DNA from: Chlorops oryzae
Taxonomy: Eukaryota; Arthropoda; Insecta; Diptera; Chloropidae
Length of the DNA: 64,000 bases
Assembly: GCA_020466095.1 (NCBI GenBank)
Contig: CM035808.1
Span: 48,859,979-48,923,978 of the forward strand
Direction of reading: 5' to 3'
The notes below the pieces were generated by a model. That model saw only the letters and a list, made by a program, of their open reading frames with translations. It made no database searches and was not told where the DNA came from. Of this stretch, positions 58,505-64,000 are shown one piece after another. The first letter of the stretch is position 1. Each line of letters opens with the position of its first letter. The position numbers and the translations under genes were made by a program.

Positions 58505-60169
58505 ATGGCGTCCGGTTTTAAAAATGGCGGCCTAACGGTGCCTGTGTCCGACTTCAACGGATTTGTTGAAGAGAGAGAGCAGGACAGAAAAAGAAATAAA
58601 TTCAAGGGCCTTTCTAGTCAGGACGGTTCGTGTAGTGATCAGGCGAAGAAAATTAAAATTAATGTGCATTGTCCTTCCAGCGAGGATGAAGCCAATCTTG
58701 CTTATCTATCTCCAAACGCTGATCTCATGAATGTGCCTTATCAAAATGAGTGCGCTGCTAACATTTTAGGAGCTTCTAGCCCCGCTCCGCCTTCCCCTCC
58801 AGTATTTACCTCTCTCAATCACCTAAAAGACTGTAATGGTATGCCATACACTCCCCCCTCTGGCAACTCGAATGTTTCCAATAAGACTGATTCCCTCACA
58901 CAGACTTCGGTCTACCCTAGCTCTTTCTTGGGCAATCCGTTTGTTTTATTCGATACGTCAAATTGTGAAGCTCTTAAAAACAAAAGGGATCGCAATGGTC
59001 TCTATCTGAAAAGGTTGCTTAACGAGTGCAAGGTCAGTAAAATCACTACTGTTCACTCGGTTGGTAAATTTTTATTCAAAATTTTTTTTGACAATGTTAG
59101 GGATGCGAACGCATGTGTTTCCAATCCTGCCTTTAAAACTATTGGTTTACGGGCGTTTATTCCATCTGCCGCTTATGTGTCATATGGAGTTGCACGCTGC
59201 ATTCCATTGGAGTACACCGAAGCTGAAATTATTAAGGATGCCAAAACGGATATTAAAATCCTGTCGGTTCAACGCTTTAAGAGGAGAATAAATGACTCCA
59301 ACAATTTTCTGCCTACTGGCACCATTAAAATTGGCTTTCTTGGAAGCTGCATCCCCAGGTCAATTATAATTGACAACACTTTTGTTCATATTGATATTTA
59401 CATCCCAACTCTAAAGCAATGCCATAAGTGTGGCCGCATTGGTCACTCCACTAACACGTGCAAATCCGCAAAACGGTGCTTATTATGTGGCAATTCGGAT
59501 TGCACCCCCCATGTGAAAAGAAATGTCTTTTGTGCGATGATAAAAATCACGTGGCGACTGATAAGGAGAAGTGTCCTGCTTGGAGGAGAGAGCATGACAT
59601 TTTAACGGTCAAAACTATTAAAAAAAGTACCTAGAAAGGAGGCCATCAATATCCTGTCTGGTAATTCAAGCTCGAATAGGTTCAACCTACTCATGACTGA
59701 TGAGGAGGATTTCCCCAGTCTTCCCAAAAATTATGACTCCTACAATTGTGATAACATGGTGAATCGCGCTAAGACCAAGCGTCCTTATAGTCAGGTTGCT
59801 CGCATGCATGTGCTTTCTCGTAAATTAAACAACAATTCTTTTAATTCCAGCTCGCAGGCTAAGGAGCCTCTATTCAGCTCCGAGGAAAATTTTAATTCTG
59901 TTTCAGGTTCACAGTATCCTAGTGGGGCACGTTCGCAACGTAGTGTGGCCTTTCCACGACATTTCTCCTCTGAACCTAACGACTTCGAATCATTATTCTC
60001 TTTTATTTCTAAGATTCTTCAGTCAATCTGCAAGAAACTAAATGATGAAGCCCCTATTAAGGAGGTTATGGGCATAGAGCATCTTCTCAAGCTTGCTGCC
60101 ATCAACAATGATTACAGAGTGATCACACATGCTTCTAATCCTTTTGTCTATGAAGATCATTCAGTATAA
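58505..60169 (+). pseudogene. I-like LINE ORF1 (gag-like RNA-binding protein), frameshifted
   Basis: ORF1 proteins of I/Jockey-type LINEs coat element RNA. I choose ATG 58505 (GCTATGG, MASGFKNGGL). The N-terminal third is low-complexity and Ser/Pro-rich; an RRM-like fold region follows (about codons 155-290: YLKRLLNECKVSKITTVHSV, FKTIGLRAFIPSAAYVSYG, GVARCIPLEY). The first zinc knuckle is CHKCGRIGHSTNTC (near 59419), the second starts CLLCGNSDC. A frameshift near 59507 cuts it; the next frame holds a third (CLLCDDKNHVATDKEKC). Another break near 59625 precedes the last part (59693-60169). ORF2 overlaps its end by 20 nt. Confidence 0.8.
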
Positions 60170-61560
60170 TTGCCAATCGTTATCTGCAAATATCGACAAT
60201 CTTGACTTTTTTCTAAATAACAATGACGTGCACATCTGTGCTCTTAGCGAGACTTTCTCACTAGGAGCTCCCTGTCATCGCAACCTTTGCAACTTCAGAT
60301 GCATTGAAAAACCTCGTGGGGACGGCTATGGTGGTGTGGCCATTCTTTTCAAGGACAATATTAAATTTAGGAAATTATGTTACATCTCACAGTGTGATGT
60401 TATTATTGCTCAAACGACCAACCTCTGTCCAAACATTACGATCTGTAGTGCTTACTTTGAGCCGAGCCTCCCTCTTGCGACGTTCGAAGCTGAAATTTAT
60501 AAACTTCTTTTCTTCTTAAACAACCAACCCAATGTCCTTGTGCTTGGTGACTTCAATGCCAGATCTATGGTCTGGCGTGACCACAAGAGCATGGCCAAGG
60601 GATACTCCCTACTCAACATGATCAATGAATCCAATTTCGTCTGTCTGAACGATGGGTCTCCTACCTTTTTTTGTGGTTTTGTCTCTGGCCGCGGCTCAGT
60701 TCTTGACTTGTCCTTTACAAACTCATCTCTGTCCATGCATTGGGAGGTAATCAACAGCCGCCTCGGTGGCAGTCACCACCTCCCCATCGCTATCACCTTC
60801 AATGACATCACCTGCTCCTTTCAGTCGTTCCTTAGCAAAAAGAAGCTTGCGAAATCTTTGTATGAGCTCGAACTTGAGCCCGACCTTGATGAAATTCAAC
60901 GTAAAATCCAATGTTCCAACGCGTCGTGCACTACTACTTTAAACACTGACCGGAATCCAAAATCTTGGTGGAATGACGATCTTAGAGCTCTCTTCGTTAA
61001 CCTTCAAAAGGCATTCAATCGTGCATGCGCCTCTCCTCACATGTTCAACGTGGTAAAGTACTTCAAACTCCGGAATCTATGGAAAAAGAAAGTCAAACTA
61101 TGCAAACGCAAATCCTACTCTGAGAGGATAGATGAGTTGAACTCGTGCCCCAGCTCCAAGGACTCGTGCCGCTTTGTAAAAGCTGTCCGTGGGGACTTTC
61201 GGAGAGAATCTTCCATTTGGCTCCAAGAGAATAATTCGGAGTATCTTAGGTTTCTTAAAAGTTTAGTTCCCGCCTCTGGTCAGTCTTTCTCTAGCAACGT
61301 CCCAGTCCCTCAGAATAGTAACATTGCATTTGACTTCAATGATTTTAGAGAGGTAATTACATCTAAGTCCAACAAAGTTGCGGGTGGGCATGGCAGAGTG
61401 ACCTATGTTATGATAAAAGCCCTTTCAGAGGACTCACAAAAAGCCTTGCTGCAAGCCATTAACCAGTCCTTCCTCAAAAACCACATCCCCGATAGTTGGC
61501 GCATTATCAATATTGTACCCATTCCTAAGAAAGACAAAGATCTCTCAATTATATCGAACT
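60150..61560 (+). CDS. I-like LINE ORF2, endonuclease and start of RT
   Basis: ORF2 cuts target DNA and reverse-transcribes element RNA. I prefer ATG 60150 (MKIIQYNCQSL) to 60129, since this is where the APE-type endonuclease fold begins. Motifs: YNCQSLSAN, ICALSETF (catalytic Glu), GYGGVAILFKD, VLVLGDFNARSMVW (Asp-Asn), VLDLSFTN and GGSHHLPIAI (final His). A Trp-rich linker follows (NPKSWWNDDLRALF), then the RT start (KVAGGHGRVTYVMIKALS, WRIINIVPIPKKDKDLSIIS). The frame is open but broken at 61561 by a Jockey-type insertion and resumes at 62377. Confidence 0.85.
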
Positions 61561-62362
61561 GCATCTCTAAACTTGTCAGCGCACATTAAACTCGTGGAGA
61601 AATGGCTGGCAAAGTGGCGCATCAAAATCAACGTAAAAAAATGCGTACACGTCACATTCACTCTCAGGAAAGAAACATGTCCCTCTGTGAAAATAAACAA
61701 CGTCCTTATCCCGCAGGCCAATGAGACAAAATATCTGGGTGTCCACTTAGACAGAAGGCTCACTTGGAAAGCCCATATAAACAGCAAAAAAAAAGCAGAT
61801 GAATCTTAAACTTCAACAGCTATATTGGTTGCTAAATAAAAACTCCAAACTCAGCATCGAAAATAAAGTACTGCTCTATAAGGCTATTATTAAGCCAATC
61901 TGGACTTACGGAATTGAGTTGTGGAGCTCTGCATGCAACACAACAATAGAAAAAATGCAAAGAGTGCAAAATAAAATATTGAGGCAAATAACAAGTGCCC
62001 CATGGTATGTTAGAAACTCTAAAATCCATAAAGACCTTAATATCCCTTTAGTAAAGGACATTATAAATGTCTTCATCCCCAAATATAAAGCTAAATTATT
62101 AACTCATCCAAACGAACTGGCCAGGCGACTACTCGATGAACCCTCTAATACACGGCTAAGAAGAAAATCCTTAATGGCAACATAAAGCTATATGACAGAT
62201 ACTATAAAAAAAAAAAAAAAAATCATTACTTGTATATTTGTAAATAAGAAGAAAAAAAAAATATTTAACTGCTTTAGCACACTATTTAGTCTTAAGATTT
62301 GAATAACAAATTGTTAATTCCACTAAGGAAGATTCAATTAAAAGAAAAAAGAGAAAAAAAAA
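61561..62362 (+). mobile_element. 5'-truncated Jockey-type LINE inserted in the I-like ORF2
   Basis: 802 bp flanked by a 14-bp duplication AATTATATCGAACT (61547-61560) and AATTATATCCAACT (62363-62376, one mismatch). It ends in an A-rich tail (GAGAAAAAAAAA). This is the signature of target-primed reverse transcription with 5' truncation. Confidence 0.85.
61567..62185 (+). pseudogene. Jockey-type ORF2 C-terminus
   Basis: Encodes the region after the YADD box: KLVEKWLAKWRIKINVKKC, ETKYLGVHLDRRLTWKAHI, then, after a frameshift in the A-run near 61790, LYKAIIKPIWTYGIELW, QNKILRQITSAPWYVRN and HPNELARRLLDE. These are characteristic Jockey-clade C-terminal blocks. Endonuclease, RT palm and the 5' part are lost. 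Confidence 0.85.
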
Positions 62363-62376
62363 AATTATATCCAACT

Positions 62377-63491
62377 TTCGCCCCATTTCACTAATTTCAG
62401 TATACTTAAAAATCACCAATCTGCTAATCAAAGACAGGATTAGTCTCCATGTTAAGTCAAACAAGAAATTAACCAACAATTGCTATGCGTATAGACATAA
62501 CAGGTCAGCGGTTATGTGCATTAACCACCTGTTGCATGAAATTGCAATGCGTAAAAACAAGAAGGAAAAAGTGCTAATTTTTTCGGTGGACATCAGTTAT
62601 GCGTTCAATTGCGTGAAACTCACACTCCTCAGAGCTATCCTGAGGGAGATCAACATTGAACAGCATTACATAGAATGGGTCATCAATTTTCTCTCGTATC
62701 GCATTCTTAAACTTGGCGAGTCGGAAACTGTCGTCAGTGAGGGCCTCCCTCAGGGTAGCTGTCTTTCGCCGATCCTTTTCAACATTTACACAAGAATGTT
62801 ACACTGTATTACTGATAGGAACACGACTGTGTTCCAATTTGCGGATGATTTTATCATTCTTTCCTCGCACGCATCTGGTAGCACTGTGGCTGAAACCATG
62901 CAACAGAAGATTCGTGTGTTTGGTGACATGTGCTCTGGATTAAATTTGTCTTTCAATGTCGATAAAACGAAGCTTCTTGTTCCTAGCAGTAGGTCGGCTC
63001 AAAACTATAATATTGAATATAATGGGACTATCATTCCGATATTTAACTCAGTTAAATTCCTGGGTGTGGTTTTGTCTTCTTCTCTTTCCTTTCAGGAAAA
63101 CCTTAAGCTGTGTGCTTCAAAAGCTTATTCATGCACTAGACTATTCAAATGCCTTACACCAATTAAGTCTGGCCTTAGCCCTTCGGTTTCTCTTAACCTC
63201 TATAGATCCCTGATAAGGTCTAAGTTGGAATACGCGTGCTCAATTTCTATCTCAAACCGAGCCAAAACGCTAAGTCGTAAGATGGAGTCTCTTCACATGA
63301 CCTTTTTAAGGAGGTGTCTAGGAATCCCTCCAAAAACTCATAATTATCTCGCCTATGCTCTCGCAAGTGAACTTCCTCCTCACCTCCGATCCCTCCTTAT
63401 TGCCGCTAGGGAATTAGTCAAGATCAGAGGTGACCACCACTACAAGGCCATTTTCATTATGCGCAATAGTAGTGGTACAACAAAGCCATAA
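62377..63491 (+). CDS. I-like LINE ORF2, RT core and thumb (3' part)
   Basis: Continues the frame broken at 61560: FRPISLISVYLKITN, FSVDISYAFNCV (first catalytic aspartate; usual KAFD is YAFN here, so the second Asp position differs), EGLPQGSCLSPILFNIYTRM, FQFADDFIIL (FADD box), thumb NVDKTKLLVPS, FLGVVLSSSLSFQ and LEYACSISISNRAKTL. The stop is at 63489-63491. I-clade ORF2 proteins normally carry an RNase H domain after this; none is recognisable, so the C-terminus seems lost or shifted out of frame. Confidence 0.8.
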
Positions 63492-63660
63492 AATTTGAAA
63501 ATCGAGAGAATAACAAAGCGACAAGCGTCATAGATCCCACCTCGACAAAAGTCTGTAGCATACTGAGCTCTCAACGCACTCTAACTGAGGCAAAACTAAA
63601 AATTATACGAATAAAAGTTTTAAAAATTAAAACAGAGCGACACATGTCTTGCCTCTGCAA
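63492..63660 (+). pseudogene. Possible frameshifted ORF2 tail
   Basis: Another frame stays open from about 63470 (WYNKAIKFENRENNKATSV) to about 63690, ending near a CLCNVC motif. It may be the displaced C-terminus of the I-like ORF2; no RNase H motif seen. Confidence 0.3.
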
Positions 63661-63699
63661 CGTTTGTCATAGCACTGATTTGAAAAATTGACGTGACTT

Positions 63700-64000
63700 C
63701 GTTTTTTGCTCGCTTCGGTTGTTCGCTTCGCTTCTCGAATACAAGTCGCATTTTGCTTTAATTGCGACCTCGTTTTATACTTTTTCATCTCTCGCTCACA
63801 GTTTCTATACGTGTGCAAAAATGTTCTCTATTATGCTCTTTTACCCCTGGAGCTTACCCTTTGTGCACCTCTGGTCAAGATTAAGATCTTTAACCCCTCC
63901 CTATTCTTTGATATTTCCAACTCTCCACAAGTCAAATCGAGTTACTCTCTGGTAGGGTTGTAAAAAAAACATTCAAAGTTTCGATTTAATCGATTTTTTT
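63700..64000. other. No recognised feature
   Basis: Overlapping open frames without domains. TAGGGTTGTAAAA at 63953 could be the left end of a hAT-type element running out of the window; unproven. Confidence 0.3.

Noticed and set aside
63706..63963. Two overlapping frames as an RNase H domain of the I-like LINE
   Set aside because: Neither shows the Asp/Glu motifs of RNase H; hydrophobic composition is unlike that fold.

Overview
This is eukaryotic, AT-rich DNA with no operons, Shine-Dalgarno sites or clear host gene. The repeat types point to a higher dipteran fly: mini-me-type repeats with (TA)n and (GTCT)n tracts around a conserved core, an irritans-group mariner close to Himar1, and I-, Jockey- and CR1/L2-like LINEs. 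A brachyceran such as a tephritid or muscid is my inference; species cannot be read from the sequence. Nearly everything recognisable is mobile or repetitive DNA, much of it nested.

Layout. 1-0.74 kb: a Helitron 3' end and a hAT right end. 1.4-3.3 kb: a decayed Ty3/Gypsy-type element (primer-binding site, SAP-like segment, gag, zinc knuckle, protease). 3.3-6.3 kb: a minus-strand LINE split by a hAT element that carries a second TIR element. 6.0-10.6 kb: two almost identical 1.9-kb copies flanking 0.8 kb. 10.6-17.2 kb: microsatellite, MITEs and hAT elements. 18.0-21.3 kb: a plus-strand LINE split by a nearly full-length mariner whose transposase is broken. 21.3-22.2 kb: a gag-like remnant. 23.1-26.2 and 33.1-37.7 kb: two large mini-me/Helentron-like elements with 101-bp satellite arrays. 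26.6-27.4 kb: a reverse-strand LTR with a tRNA-Ser-type primer-binding site, hit by a MITE. 30.8-32.1 kb: a hAT element with about 200-bp internal inverted arms and two opposed tRNA-like segments. 38.2-39.3 kb: a TIR element rich in GGGC motifs carrying a SINE with a perfect 13-bp target duplication. 46.4-52.0 kb: a nested set made of a TA-flanked pogo-like element, a hAT inside it, and head-to-tail plus inverted Helentron/satellite copies inside that. 53.4-55.0 kb: degenerate retroelement reading frames. 55.8-56.5 kb: a LINE fragment. 58.2-63.5 kb: an I-like LINE with ORF1 and ORF2, interrupted by a 5'-truncated Jockey-type insertion.

No gene here looks intact enough to encode a working product; the best preserved are the mariner transposase (two stops and one frameshift) and the I-like ORF2 (one insertion). 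The strongest candidate for something undescribed is the satellite-carrying Helentron family, whose 101-bp unit forms dimeric higher-order repeats in two copies and a trimeric one in a third, and which has been folded into a large palindrome inside a transposed hAT. All family assignments come from reading motifs and termini; no database search was run.
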